Source of the DNA: Rhizobium sp.
Lineage (GTDB): Bacteria; Pseudomonadota; Alphaproteobacteria; Rhizobiales; Rhizobiaceae
Assembly: GCA_019739215.1 (NCBI GenBank)
Contig: JAHHDR010000034.1
Span: 183,780-247,779 of the forward strand
Direction: 5' to 3'
DNA length: 64,000 nucleotides
Below, piece after piece: positions 17,194 to 26,319 of this stretch. Position 1 is the stretch's first letter, and every line of letters starts with the position of its first letter. A program made the position numbers and the translations under genes. A model generated the notes under the pieces. That model was given only the letters and a program-made list of their open reading frames with translations, did not search any database and had not been told where the DNA came from.

Positions 17194-18207
17194 TCACTCA
17201 ACACTGAACACGTAATCCGTGTCCTGCCGCAGCACCTCGCCGGGCCGCAGCACCGCCTCGGGGAAGCCGGGCTGATTGATGGCATCCGGCCAGATCTGCG
17301 TCTCCAGGCAGAAGCCGGCGCGCGGCGGATAGCGCAGCCCGTCGAGGCCCGGCACGGGGATGTCCATCTTGAAGCCGGCATAGAACTGGATACCCGGCTC
17401 GGTGGTCAGGACGCGCAGGTGGATGCCGGACGCCGGGCTCGTGGCATGCGCGACCAGGCGCTTGCCGGTGCGCTGGGGCGACAGGCAGAAATTGTGGTCA
17501 TAGGGAACTTCTTCGCCATCAGCCACCTGCACCATCGGCTTCAGGCTGCAGAAGTCGAAAGGCGTGCCGTCGACCGGTCGCGCCCCCCCCACGGGGATCT
17601 GGTCGCCATCGGTCGGCAGGTAGCTGTCGGCCGCCAGCATCAGCAGGTGGTCGGACGTGTCGCAGCCGTCCTTCAGCGAGAAATAGCTGTGCTGGCAGAC
17701 ATTGGCGATGGTCGGTGCATCGGTCGTGCTCTCATAGCTGACGGAAAGAACGCCGCCCGGCTTGAGGTGATAGGTGGCCGTCACCGTGCAGTTTCCGGGA
17801 TAGCCGGCGCGGCCGTCGCGATCGACGGCACGCAGCACGACCCTGTCGTCGTCGAGCGCGATGATCTCCCAGTTCTGGCTGGCCAGCCCGCCTTTGCCGC
17901 CATGGAGATGGGTGACGTCGCGTTCGTTCTGCTCGAGCTGGTAGTCACGCCCGTCGATAGTGAAGCGGCCCCCTGCGATGCGGTTGGCATTGCGGCCCGG
18001 CGTCGCGCCGAAGAAGGGCGAATGGGCGAGATAATCAGGCAAGTTCTCAAAGCCCAGCACAAGCGGCGCGGCATGGCCTTCGAGGCGCAGGTCCTGGATG
18101 ATCGAACCCCAGGTCAGCACATTCGCCGTCAGGCCGCCGCCAGCAAGGCGGATCCGCCTCACCGTCTCGCCGTTCGGCCCGGTGCCGAAGACTTCACCTC
18201 TGGACAT
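17194..18207 (-). CDS. galM: Aldose 1-epimerase (mutarotase)
   Basis: A 337-residue galactose mutarotase-type protein that interconverts alpha and beta anomers of free sugars. The family arginine lies in GRNANRI, the catalytic histidine region is TIANVCQHSYFSL and the catalytic base glutamate is in GFCLETQIWPDA near the C-terminus. It lacks a signal peptide and is probably cytosolic. It is transcribed alone; no galactose pathway gene is adjacent, so its sugar is uncertain. Confidence 0.9.
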   Translation of the reverse strand: MSRGEVFGTGPNGETVRRIRLAGGGLTANVLTWGSIIQDLRLEGHAAPLVLGFENLPDYLAHSPFFGATPGRNANRIAGGRFTIDGRDYQLEQNERDVTHLHGGKGGLASQNWEIIALDDDRVVLRAVDRDGRAGYPGNCTVTATYHLKPGGVLSVSYESTTDAPTIANVCQHSYFSLKDGCDTSDHLLMLAADSYLPTDGDQIPVGGARPVDGTPFDFCSLKPMVQVADGEEVPYDHNFCLSPQRTGKRLVAHATSPASGIHLRVLTTEPGIQFYAGFKMDIPVPGLDGLRYPPRAGFCLETQIWPDAINQPGFPEAVLRPGEVLRQDTDYVFSVE

Positions 18208-18314
18208 GGATGGCCCTCCCCCGGCTCAAGACTCGCGGGGCGCAAATTGTATGATTTTTCGGCCGTTCGCAACTGCCAATAACGATCGTGCGACGGGAAG
18301 GCCCGTCGCCGGCG

Positions 18315-19196
18315 TCAGCGGGTGGGAACCGGCGTCGCGCCCCGATAGTCGTAGAAGCCGCGGCCGGACTTGCGGCCCAGCCAGCCGGCCTCGACATATT
18401 TGACCAGCAGCGGGCATGGCCGGTACTTCGAGTCGGCAAGTCCGTCATGCAGCACCTGCATGATCGACAGGCAGGTGTCGAGGCCGATGAAGTCTGCAAG
18501 CTGCAGCGGGCCCATCGGATGGTTGGCGCCGAGCTTCATGGCGGTGTCGATCGCCTCGACCGTGCCGACGCCCTCATAGAGCGTGTAGATCGCCTCGTTG
18601 ATCATCGGCAGCAGGATGCGGTTGACGATGAAGGCAGGGAAGTCCTCGGCCACGGTGGTGGTCTTCTCCAGCGTGTCGATAAACTGCTTGGCCGAGGTGA
18701 AGGTCGGTTCGTCGGTGGCGATGCCGCGCACCAGTTCGACCAGCTTCATGACGGGCACCGGGTTCATGAAATGGATGCCCATGAACTTTTCCGGCCGGTC
18801 CGTCGCCGAGGCGAGGCGGGTGATGGAGAGCGACGAGGTGTTGGTGGCAAGGATCGCTTCCGGCTTCATCACCGGACAGACGGCGGAATAGATCTTGCGC
18901 TTGACGGCCTCCTCCTCGGTCGCCGCCTCGATGACGATGTCGGCGGAGGCGAGGTCGTTGATGTCGGCCGAGCCGGAAATGCGGGCCAGGGCCGCCTTGC
19001 GCTCGTCCTCGGTAATCTTGCCGCTCGAGATCTGCCGGGCCAGATTGCCGTTCACGGTCGCCAGCGCTGCCTCGATCCGGTCGGGCGCGACATCGTAGAT
19101 CTGGACCTTGTATCCTGCGGCTGCGGCGACCTGGGCAATACCATTGCCCATCTGTCCCGCGCCAATCACGCCCACCGTCTTGATTTCAATGCCCAT
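18315..19196 (-). CDS. hbdA: 3-hydroxybutyryl-CoA dehydrogenase
   Basis: A 293-residue 3-hydroxyacyl-CoA dehydrogenase with the N-terminal NAD-binding loop GAGQMG (12-17). The acid-helix region contains the catalytic histidine in MGIHFMNPVPVMKL, and the C-terminal dimer domain includes ADFIGLDTCLSIMQVL. It oxidises (S)-3-hydroxybutyryl-CoA with NAD(P) in short-chain acyl-CoA metabolism. GGGAAA precedes ATG 19196. It follows etfBA on the same strand after a 235-bp gap with a terminator, so it probably has its own promoter. The etf-hbdA association is standard in rhizobia. Confidence 0.93.
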   Translation of the reverse strand: MGIEIKTVGVIGAGQMGNGIAQVAAAAGYKVQIYDVAPDRIEAALATVNGNLARQISSGKITEDERKAALARISGSADINDLASADIVIEAATEEEAVKRKIYSAVCPVMKPEAILATNTSSLSITRLASATDRPEKFMGIHFMNPVPVMKLVELVRGIATDEPTFTSAKQFIDTLEKTTTVAEDFPAFIVNRILLPMINEAIYTLYEGVGTVEAIDTAMKLGANHPMGPLQLADFIGLDTCLSIMQVLHDGLADSKYRPCPLLVKYVEAGWLGRKSGRGFYDYRGATPVPTR

Positions 19197-19377
19197 GTCG
19201 TTTCCCGTTGTACGTCCGGCGTTCTTTTTGTTGATTGAGGTGCCGGATAATAGAGGGCGGATATGTTTTTCCGCAAGCCCGACCTTGATACCGCCCTTGT
19301 TCCGTCAGTTCCAGTGTTTTTTCGCAACTGCGAAGGTCCAGCGAAGGCTTGGTTAAGCGCGTGGGCAGGCAAACGAA

Positions 19378-19405
19378 GGCCCCGGCGGATCGCTCCGTCG
19401 GGGCC
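19378..19405 (-). terminator. Terminator after etfA
   Basis: A 12-bp stem (19378-19389 with 19394-19405, one G-T pair) closes a TCGC loop. Read on the minus strand it ends in TTCGTTTG. It lies 26 bp past the etfA stop and separates etfBA from hbdA. Confidence 0.65.
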
Positions 19406-19431
19406 CATTGTGCCACAGGATTGAGGCGCGA

Positions 19432-20361
19432 TCACAGCGCCTTTTCAAGCTCCGGCAGGATCTCGAAGAGATCGCCAACGAGGCCATAGTCGGCGACCTG
19501 GAAGATCGGCGCTTCCTCGTCCTTGTTGATGGCGACGATGACCTTGGAATCCTTCATGCCGGCGAGATGCTGGATGGCGCCCGAGATGCCGCAGGCGATG
19601 TAGAGCTGCGGCGCCACGACCTTGCCGGTCTGGCCGACCTGCCAGTCGTTCGGCGCGTAGCCCGCATCGACGGCGGCGCGGGACGCACCGACGGCGGCGC
19701 CGAGCTTGTCAGCGACCGGAAGGATGACCTCCTTGAACTTCTCCGACGAGCCGAGCGCACGGCCGCCGGAAATGATGATCTTGGCCGAGGTCAGTTCCGG
19801 GCGGTCCGACGAGGCGATCGCGTCGGCGACGTGGCTGGAGAGACCCGGATTGCCGGCGCCCGCGATGGCCTCTACGGAAGCCGAGCCGCCCTCTGCCGCC
19901 GAGGCGAAGGAGGCGGTGCGGACGGTGATGACCTTCTTGGCATCTGATGACTGCACCGTCTGGATCGCATTGCCGGCATAGATCGGACGCTTGAACGTGT
20001 CGGCCGAGACGACATCGGTGATCTCGGAGATCTGGACGACGTCGAGCAGGGCCGCAACGCGCGGGAAGACGCTCTTGCCCGACGTGGTCGCGGCCGTGAG
20101 GATCGTGTCGTAGGAACCGGCGAGCGAGACGATCAGCGCCGCCAGCGGCTCGGCCAGCGAATGCGCATAGTCGTCATGGTCGGCGAGCAGCACCTTGGAG
20201 ACGCCCGAGAGCTTGGCGGCCGCATCGGCGGCGGCCTGGGCGCCCTTGCCGGCGACCAGCACGTGGACGTCGCCGCCGATCTGGCTGGCGGCGGTCAGCG
20301 CCTTGTTGGTCTGGTCCGAAAGCGTTGCGTTGTCGTGATCGGCAACAAGAAGAATAGCCAT
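19432..20361 (-). CDS. etfA: Electron transfer flavoprotein alpha subunit
   Basis: A 309-residue ETF alpha chain. The C-terminal FAD domain shows [52 protein letters not shown] and [14 protein letters not shown]. Together with EtfB it holds one FAD and carries electrons from acyl-CoA and other dehydrogenases to ETF-quinone oxidoreductase. AAGGAAAA precedes the ATG. It follows etfB by 28 bp, forming a two-gene operon. Confidence 0.96.
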   Translation of the reverse strand: MAILLVADHDNATLSDQTNKALTAASQIGGDVHVLVAGKGAQAAADAAAKLSGVSKVLLADHDDYAHSLAEPLAALIVSLAGSYDTILTAATTSGKSVFPRVAALLDVVQISEITDVVSADTFKRPIYAGNAIQTVQSSDAKKVITVRTASFASAAEGGSASVEAIAGAGNPGLSSHVADAIASSDRPELTSAKIIISGGRALGSSEKFKEVILPVADKLGAAVGASRAAVDAGYAPNDWQVGQTGKVVAPQLYIACGISGAIQHLAGMKDSKVIVAINKDEEAPIFQVADYGLVGDLFEILPELEKAL

Positions 20362-20389
20362 TGTTGTTTTCCTTTTCCCTTGCTGTTGA

Positions 20390-21136
20390 TCAGATGACGC
20401 CGGCGGCCTTGAGGCTCGAGACCAGTTCCGCCACGTCCTTGACCTTCACGCCCGCCTTGCGGCCAGAGGGCTCCTCGGTCTTGACGACCTTGAGGCGCGG
20501 CGTGACGTCGACGCCGTAATCGGCGGGCGTCTTCTTCTCGAGCGGCTTCTTCTTGGCCTTCATGATGTTCGGCAGCGAGGCGTAGCGCGGCTCGTTGAGG
20601 CGCAGGTCCGAGGTGACCACGGCCGGCAGCTTGACGTTGATCGTCTGCAGGCCGCCATCGACTTCGCGTGTGATGTCGGCATTGTCACCCTTGATGTCGA
20701 CCTTGGAGGCGAAGGTCGCCTGCGGCCAGCCGAGCAGGGCCGAGAGCATCTGGCCGGTCTGGTTGGAATCGTCGTCGATCGCCTGCTTGCCGACGATGAC
20801 GAGGCCGGGCTGCTCGGCCTCGGCGACGCCCTTGACGATCTTGGCGACCGCGAGCGGTTCGACCAGCTCGTCGGTCTCGATGAGGATGGCGCGGTCCGCA
20901 CCCATGGCCAGCGCGGTGCGCAGCGTCTCCTCGGCCTTGGCCGGACCCACGGAGACGACGATCACTTCCTCGGCCTTGCCGGCTTCCCTGAGACGCAGGG
21001 CTTCTTCGACGGAGATTTCGTCGAACGGATTCATGCTCATCTTCACATTGGCAAGTTCGACGCCCGAGCCATCCGGCTTCACGCGGATCTTGACGTTATA
21101 GTCCACCACCCGCTTGACGGTTACGAGGATTTTCAT
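20390..21136 (-). CDS. etfB: Electron transfer flavoprotein beta subunit
   Basis: A 248-residue ETF beta chain with AMP-binding domain features ([19 protein letters not shown]) and [28 protein letters not shown]. The recognition-loop region binds partner dehydrogenases ([17 protein letters not shown]). It works as a heterodimer with the downstream EtfA. A GGAAGGA ribosome site precedes the ATG at 21136. The promoter should lie in the 193-bp gap between it and the rhomboid gene. Confidence 0.96.
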   Translation of the reverse strand: MKILVTVKRVVDYNVKIRVKPDGSGVELANVKMSMNPFDEISVEEALRLREAGKAEEVIVVSVGPAKAEETLRTALAMGADRAILIETDELVEPLAVAKIVKGVAEAEQPGLVIVGKQAIDDDSNQTGQMLSALLGWPQATFASKVDIKGDNADITREVDGGLQTINVKLPAVVTSDLRLNEPRYASLPNIMKAKKKPLEKKTPADYGVDVTPRLKVVKTEEPSGRKAGVKVKDVAELVSSLKAAGVI

Positions 21137-21329
21137 GGAGGTCCTTCCCTTGAATACAGTCTGGCCCGGAAAATGCGCTATCTGCGCCCTTTCCTATTGT
21201 CTGTTGGCGGCATCCGGATGCGCCAAACTCGCCATCGGTGGGTGATTTTCCGGCCTTTGGCAGTGTCGCAACCGGAATATAGAGCGGCCTTTGTCAGGTC
21301 AACATTGCCGTCAGGGGCTTCAATCGATT

Positions 21330-22103
21330 TTAACGGCCCCAATGGGGCGTTGTTTTTTGTGGCTCTGCGGGGGCGTCGGGCGGCGCCTCCCTGTGCTCGA
21401 CGGCGCGCGGACTGACAATGGTCCGGTCGAACAGCGGCACGCCCCAGCGCTTGAGCACCGGCGTCAGCACGAGGCCCGCGACGATGCCGCCTGCATGTGC
21501 CGCCCAGGAGATGTTGCCCTCCTTGTCGACGAGCAGCATGAAGAACTGCTGCAGGATCCACAGGATCAGCGGAATGAAGGCCGGCACCGGCAGGGGAACC
21601 TTCCACAGGATCAGAACCCAGACCCGCACCTTGGGATGGAGCAGGAAATAGGAAGCCACGACACCGGAGATCGCGCCCGATGCGCCGATGAGCGGACCGG
21701 TGGAACTCGGATCGAGGAAGCCATGGAACCAGGCCGCGGCAACGGCGCAGAGCAGGTAGAAGATCAGGAACTTGACGTGACCCATCGCGTCCTCGACATT
21801 GTCGCCGAAGACCCAGAGGAACAGCATGTTGCCGGCCAGGTGCCAGATGTCGCCATGCAGGAAGGCATAGGTGAGATAGGTCCAGTCTTCCGGGATCAGG
21901 TAGAGCGAGGGGTCGAGCACCCGGCCGTCGAAGATCAGCGCCGGTATGTAACCGAGGCCCATGGCGGCCCGCCCGGAGAACTCGTCACTGCTGGCAAGGC
22001 CCGTGACCAGCCAGATCAGGACGTTCAGGACGATGAGCGAGAGCGTGACGTACTGGAGCTTGATATGTTTCAGCGCATTCACGTCATAGAGCGGCACGAA
22101 CAT
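21330..22103 (-). CDS. Rhomboid family intramembrane serine protease
   Basis: A 257-residue polytopic protein. The catalytic serine lies in LIGASGAISGVVASYF and the catalytic histidine in WAAHAGGIVAGL; the membrane-entry motif is HGDIWHLAGNMLFLWVFG. These give the Ser-His dyad of an active rhomboid, which cleaves transmembrane helices within the inner membrane. Substrates are unknown. The C-terminal tail of about 25 residues is polar. It is transcribed toward etfB. Confidence 0.92.
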   Translation of the reverse strand: MFVPLYDVNALKHIKLQYVTLSLIVLNVLIWLVTGLASSDEFSGRAAMGLGYIPALIFDGRVLDPSLYLIPEDWTYLTYAFLHGDIWHLAGNMLFLWVFGDNVEDAMGHVKFLIFYLLCAVAAAWFHGFLDPSSTGPLIGASGAISGVVASYFLLHPKVRVWVLILWKVPLPVPAFIPLILWILQQFFMLLVDKEGNISWAAHAGGIVAGLVLTPVLKRWGVPLFDRTIVSPRAVEHREAPPDAPAEPQKTTPHWGR

Positions 22104-22195
22104 CTGCGCTGGAACTCCCCATGGCCTCGTCCAGCATCAATACTCTTTCGCGGCCCTGTTCCACAAGTGGACCCCCACACGTGGGCCCTGCCGGA

Positions 22196-23419
22196 TCACT
22201 CCAGCAGCCGGACCGACTTGGCGGCCGCGGAGCCACCGCCGTCATAGGGCTCGATCTTCCAGTTGGCCGAGTTGAAGATGATCTGGTTGACCACCATGCT
22301 GATCTTGGCCGCCACATTGGTGGTGGAGTTGTAGGTGACGTTGCGATTGGGCAGGTAGATGATGCCCTCCAGCGTCTCGCCGTTGGAGCCGTTGAAGATA
22401 TACTGCGTCTTGTTGGCGTTATTGCCAGCGTTCGACGTCTTCTCGAACATCAGGATGCCCTTGTAGGTCCCGGTCGTCGGTGCCGTTCCGGTAAACGTCA
22501 ACGAACCGTTGGCGCGGATCTCGCTGTTCGTGTCCGGGAAATAGAAGGTGACGCCGTTGGCGATGACCTTTGCGCCCGAATTGATGATCATCCGGCCCTT
22601 GATGATGTGCAGGCCGGGCTGGAAGGTGATCGTGGGCGAACCGTTGAAGCCAACGTCACAATGCATGCCGGGCGCCAGCGAGAAGGTGTTGCCATTGGGA
22701 TAGCCCGAGGTCGTGCAGGACGCGGGCAGCGTCGGCTCCGGAAGCAGCCCGGCATAGGGGTCGGCGGCAACGGTGCAGCCCGTCTCGAGATTGGCGAGCG
22801 TGCCGCCATTCTTGATGTATTTCGTGCCCTTCACGCAGAACTTGGTGAACTTGATGGTGGATCCGCTGTTCATGATGAAGGCCGGATTGGCCGTCGAATG
22901 CGCGTCGAGTCGGCATCGCGTCGAGTCAACGGTCGCCCCGGAATTGATCAGCACGTCCTGCCCTGAATTGCCGAGCGACCAGATGCAGGTGTCGCTGGAC
23001 GACTGGCTCGCGGCAATCGCGGTCGACTTCACGCGGATCGCCAGGGAGTTCCGTCCGGCGATGCGCATGAACGTCGTAGGGACGGTGTCCCTCAGTGTCG
23101 CGGTCACGCTGCCGTCGGCATTCTTCGCCACGGCGAGATTGGCGCCGAAGTCGAAATCCGGAACCAAAAGATTGCTACCCTCGCCCGCATTGGCGAGGAG
23201 GACATTCTGGATGACGGTTCGTTGTTCCTGCAGGGTCGACTTGCTGAGCGCCGCAAGCAGCCCCGCGTCGAGGGCCTGCTGGATTTTCTGCCGCTCCGTC
23301 AGGGCATAGCTGTAGTCGATCGAGGCACCGACCCCCATCGTCAGACAGGCTGCCGCCAACGCAGCCAGCAGTCCGAAGTTTCCTGAACGGTCGGCGAGAA
23401 GCCTTGTAAGATGTCGCAT
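22196..23419 (-). CDS. TadE/TadG-like pilus-assembly-related protein
   Basis: 407 residues. The N-terminal segment GNFGLLAALAAACLTMGVGASIDYSYALTER and the following QKIQQALDAG form the single helix and helical neck typical of Tad proteins. TadE/G proteins are anchored pseudopilin-like components of Flp pili. From about residue 120 the protein turns into a Gly/Asn/Thr-rich, beta-helix-like region with paired cysteines, unlike the usual von Willebrand domain of full TadG. No other tad/cpa gene is nearby, so a role in pili is only an inference. It is transcribed alone. Confidence 0.75.
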   Translation of the reverse strand: MRHLTRLLADRSGNFGLLAALAAACLTMGVGASIDYSYALTERQKIQQALDAGLLAALSKSTLQEQRTVIQNVLLANAGEGSNLLVPDFDFGANLAVAKNADGSVTATLRDTVPTTFMRIAGRNSLAIRVKSTAIAASQSSSDTCIWSLGNSGQDVLINSGATVDSTRCRLDAHSTANPAFIMNSGSTIKFTKFCVKGTKYIKNGGTLANLETGCTVAADPYAGLLPEPTLPASCTTSGYPNGNTFSLAPGMHCDVGFNGSPTITFQPGLHIIKGRMIINSGAKVIANGVTFYFPDTNSEIRANGSLTFTGTAPTTGTYKGILMFEKTSNAGNNANKTQYIFNGSNGETLEGIIYLPNRNVTYNSTTNVAAKISMVVNQIIFNSANWKIEPYDGGGSAAAKSVRLLE

Positions 23420-23516
23420 GAAAGATCCGTATCCCCGGCAAAGTCATCGAGTTTGTGACAGCAGGAAACGGTTGCGCCGTGAACGACCCGTTAATGCGCG
23501 CCGAAACATGACCAGG

Positions 23517-23539
23517 TGTCATTTATATGATTAATGACA
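23517..23539. repeat. Inverted repeat upstream of the Tad-like gene
   Basis: TGTCATT and AATGACA form perfect 7-bp arms around a nine-base A/T-rich centre, about 100 bp upstream of the gene that begins at 23419. It looks like a regulator operator. One arm resembles a Pho half-site, but no second direct repeat follows. Confidence 0.35.
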
Positions 23540-23655
23540 TCTGACTTTCGGCGGACTTTTGCCCGCCAGGGTTAGCCAGGCGGACGCGCCACCATCTTTG
23601 GTAGGCCCTGGAGATCTTCTGAGAGTCGGCATGCTGCGCCCGGCCAGTATCGGCA

Positions 23656-24234
23656 CTACCGGTTCTTGCCCGGCACCCACAGCACGTCCGCCGCACCCCG
23701 GTCATTGGCATGACGCGCCGCGACAAAGAGGAAATCCGATAGCCGGTTTATGTATTTCAGCGCTGGCGCGCCGACGACCTCGCCATCCTTCTCGGCGAGC
23801 GCCACCATCAGCCGTTCGGCGCGGCGCGAGATGGTCCGGGCAAGATGGAGATAGGCCGACAGCGCCGACCCGCCCGGAAGGATGAAGGAATTGAGCGGCG
23901 ACAGATCCGCGTTGAGAAGGTCGATCTCCCTCTCCAGCCGCTCGACCTGCGCCTCGACGATCCTGAGCGGCTCCCATTCGGGCTTCTCGCCGGTATCGGG
24001 CGTGGCGAGATCGGCGCCCAGATCGAAAAGGTCGTTCTGGATGCGGGTCAGCATCTCGCCCAGTTGCGGCTGGTCGCCGGCGTGCAGCAAGGCGAGACCG
24101 AGCGCCGCATTGGTCTCGTCGACGGCACCGAAGCTGTCGATCCTGATATCGGACTTGGAGCGCCTGGGGCCGGCCGCGAGGCCTGTCGTGCCGCCATCGC
24201 CGGTCTTGGTGTAGATCTTGTTGAGCTTGACCAT
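23656..24234 (-). CDS. Cob(I)yrinic acid a,c-diamide adenosyltransferase (PduO type)
   Basis: A 192-residue PduO-family ATP:cob(I)alamin adenosyltransferase. The N-terminal ATP loop is KIYTKTGDGGTTGL and the serine/arginine segment RRSKSDIRIDSFGAVDETNAALG. The conserved RRAERLMVAL is near 140 and YINRLSDFLFVAAR is at the end. It makes adenosylcobalamin, the cofactor of enzymes such as methylmalonyl-CoA mutase. It starts 13 bp after the HIG1 gene on the same strand, so the two are probably co-transcribed. PduO-type next to etfBA is a familiar rhizobial grouping. Confidence 0.92.
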   Translation of the reverse strand: MVKLNKIYTKTGDGGTTGLAAGPRRSKSDIRIDSFGAVDETNAALGLALLHAGDQPQLGEMLTRIQNDLFDLGADLATPDTGEKPEWEPLRIVEAQVERLEREIDLLNADLSPLNSFILPGGSALSAYLHLARTISRRAERLMVALAEKDGEVVGAPALKYINRLSDFLFVAARHANDRGAADVLWVPGKNR

Positions 24235-24247
24235 GTCAGGGCGATCC

Positions 24248-24451
24248 TCAGGCGGGACGCCCGCCGCCGGTCAGCCACAGCGTCAGCATGATCAGCGCCA
24301 CCGCGATCGCCTGCAGGATCACGCGCGCCTGCATCAGCTTGTTGGAGGTGTTGCTCGAGCCGCCGCGTGCCATGTTGACGAGGCCGCGGACGAGCACGAC
24401 GGCAACGGCGAACATGACTGTTATCGCCAGGAAATAGGTAACTGTGCCCAT
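24248..24451 (-). CDS. Twin-transmembrane HIG1-domain protein
   Basis: A 67-residue protein of two hydrophobic helices (about 4-25 and 44-62) joined by a basic loop, ARGGSSNTSNKLMQARVILQ. This is the layout and signature of bacterial HIG1-domain proteins, whose mitochondrial relatives associate with respiratory supercomplexes. The bacterial function is not established. It directly precedes the adenosyltransferase gene. Confidence 0.85.
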   Translation of the reverse strand: MGTVTYFLAITVMFAVAVVLVRGLVNMARGGSSNTSNKLMQARVILQAIAVALIMLTLWLTGGGRPA

Positions 24452-24478
24452 GGGTTTTATCCGTTCAAAAGGTGCCGC

Positions 24479-25312
24479 TCAGCCGAGGCTTCCGAGAATC
24501 CTGTAGAAGAGGCCGGAGGGAAGGAGCCGCTTGAGCAGCACGCCGCGTTTGGCGGGTTTGGTGACAATATAATGGGGTTTGGGGGATGGCGACGTCAAGG
24601 CATGCCGCAACACTTCATACACGGCCTCCGGGCCGAGCTTGCCCCGCGCACCGGACAATTCGCCGCGCAGGCGCTTCAGCTGTCGTTGATATTCCTGCCG
24701 GTGGGCCGTGTTCTCGATGTCGATATTCGCCTCGACCGCCTTGAGCGCGTTGGCCATGAAATTCGAGGCGATCGGGCCCGGTTCGATCAGGCTGACATGA
24801 ATACCGGATCCCTTCAGTTCCATCATCATCGTCACCGTCAATCCCTCGAGCGCGTATTTTGATGCATTGTATGCACCTCTCCACTTGTACGGCACGAGGC
24901 CGAGAATGGATGAGCAATTGACGATCCGGCCCCTGCCCTGCGCCCGCATGACCGGGATGACGCGGCGCGTCAGCTCGTGCCAGCCGAAGAAATTGGTCTC
25001 GAACTGCAACCTCAGCACATCGGTCGGCAGGTCTTCCACCGCGCCCGGCTGGCCATAGGCGCCATTGTTGTAGAGCGCATCGAGCCTGCCATCGGTTCGC
25101 TCGAGAACCGCCTCGATGAGGGCGTGGATCGAGGGCGTGTCGGTATAATCCATGAGGAAGGTCTCGATACCGTCGGATTCGAGCGGCGCCCGGTCCTGGT
25201 CGCGACGAACTGTCGCAAACACCCGCCAGCCCTCCGCCTTCAGGGCGCGTGCCGCATGGGCGCCGATACCGGACGAAGCGCCGGTAACGATAATCGAGGG
25301 CCGTTGATCCAT
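24479..25312 (-). CDS. Short-chain dehydrogenase/reductase (SDR)
   Basis: A classical SDR of about 277 residues. The cofactor loop is TGASSGIGAHAARAL, with the NNGAYG motif and the catalytic Ser/Tyr/Lys in NCSSILG...YNASKYALEG. An arginine follows the loop (VRRDQDR), which favours NADP(H). I prefer ATG 25312, where the beta strand leading to the loop begins; an upstream ATG at 25381 would add 23 residues with no domain. The substrate is unknown. The HIG1 gene begins 27 bp after its stop on the same strand. Confidence 0.88.
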   Translation of the reverse strand: MDQRPSIIVTGASSGIGAHAARALKAEGWRVFATVRRDQDRAPLESDGIETFLMDYTDTPSIHALIEAVLERTDGRLDALYNNGAYGQPGAVEDLPTDVLRLQFETNFFGWHELTRRVIPVMRAQGRGRIVNCSSILGLVPYKWRGAYNASKYALEGLTVTMMMELKGSGIHVSLIEPGPIASNFMANALKAVEANIDIENTAHRQEYQRQLKRLRGELSGARGKLGPEAVYEVLRHALTSPSPKPHYIVTKPAKRGVLLKRLLPSGLFYRILGSLG

Positions 25313-25431
25313 TTGCCGCTGCTTTCTGTACAAACCGGACTTTGTTTCCCATATTCGGGCAACAGTGCCAATGCCGGCCAACCGATGCGACCATTCGCGC
25401 GTTATGATCCCAAGAAACTGAGCGAGGTGGA

Positions 25432-26319
25432 ATGCCCGGCTTCGTCCGAATCACATGGAAAGTCTGCTTTGATGCATTGTGGCACTTCACCGAGGATGAC
25501 GGCTGGGCCATGGCCAGTCACGTCGCGCTGTCGGCCTTGCTGGCGATCTTTCCGTTCCTGATCTTCGGCACCACGCTCGCCACGTTCCTCGGCGCCGAGC
25601 AGTTTTCCGAAACAGCCGTGCACCTGATCTTCGACAACCTTCCGACGACGATCGCCGATCCGATCGCCCGCGAGGTGACGCAGGTCCTGACCATCCCCCG
25701 CGGCGGGCTGCTGACGGTCTCGGTCCTCGCCGCCTTCTATTTCGCCTCCAACGGCGTCGAGGCTCTCCGCATCTCGCTCAACCGGGCCTATCGGGTCGTC
25801 GAACCCCGTCCATGGTACATTACCCGGCCGCTCAGTTTGGGCTATGTCCTGGCGGCGGTGCTGGCACTGGTGATGTTGTCCATCTTCCTGGTCGCTGCGC
25901 CATTGGCCCTGCGCTACGCCGGCCAGTGGATTCCCTGGGCAACGGATCTGCTGATCATCGTCGACAACTGGTCGAGCTGGGGCGCCATCGCTGTCGTCGC
26001 GGTGGCGCTTCTTGTCTGCCATCTCTACCTGCCGGCAGGCCGCAGGCGGTTTCTCGATGTCGTTCCCGGCATCGTCCTGACCATGCTCGCCTGGACCGCG
26101 GGCGCCTACGGCTTTGCCTACTACATCTCGACCTTCGCCAATTACGCCGCCACCTATGCCGGCCTCGCCTCGATCATGATCGCGCTGGTCTTCCTGTACA
26201 TGACCGGCGTGATCTTCATCATCGGCGCGGAGATCAACGCTGCGCTGCTGAAGTATCGGGTGCGCGAGCTGATCTCGCGCTCACGCGAGCGGGAGACCGA
26301 GCCGGCGACGGATCCCTGA
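25432..26319 (+). CDS. YihY/BrkB family inner-membrane protein
   Basis: A 295-residue polytopic protein with the family opening DGWAMASHVALSALLAIFPFLIF, about six membrane helices, GGLLTVSVLAAFYFASNGVEALRISLNRAY, and the closing YAATYAGLASIMIALVFLYMTGVIFIIGAEINAAL. It was once called ribonuclease BN by error; the function remains unproven. GAGGTGGA precedes the ATG. It is divergent from the SDR gene, and its last 39 bp overlap the convergent gluQ. Confidence 0.9.
   Translation: MPGFVRITWKVCFDALWHFTEDDGWAMASHVALSALLAIFPFLIFGTTLATFLGAEQFSETAVHLIFDNLPTTIADPIAREVTQVLTIPRGGLLTVSVLAAFYFASNGVEALRISLNRAYRVVEPRPWYITRPLSLGYVLAAVLALVMLSIFLVAAPLALRYAGQWIPWATDLLIIVDNWSSWGAIAVVAVALLVCHLYLPAGRRRFLDVVPGIVLTMLAWTAGAYGFAYYISTFANYAATYAGLASIMIALVFLYMTGVIFIIGAEINAALLKYRVRELISRSRERETEPATDP

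Noticed and set aside
21335..21362. Hairpin GGCCCC/GGGGC followed by GTTGTTTTTT on the plus strand, resembling a terminator
   Set aside because: It lies within the 3' end of the rhomboid gene on the other strand, and no plus-strand gene precedes it, so it is probably chance.
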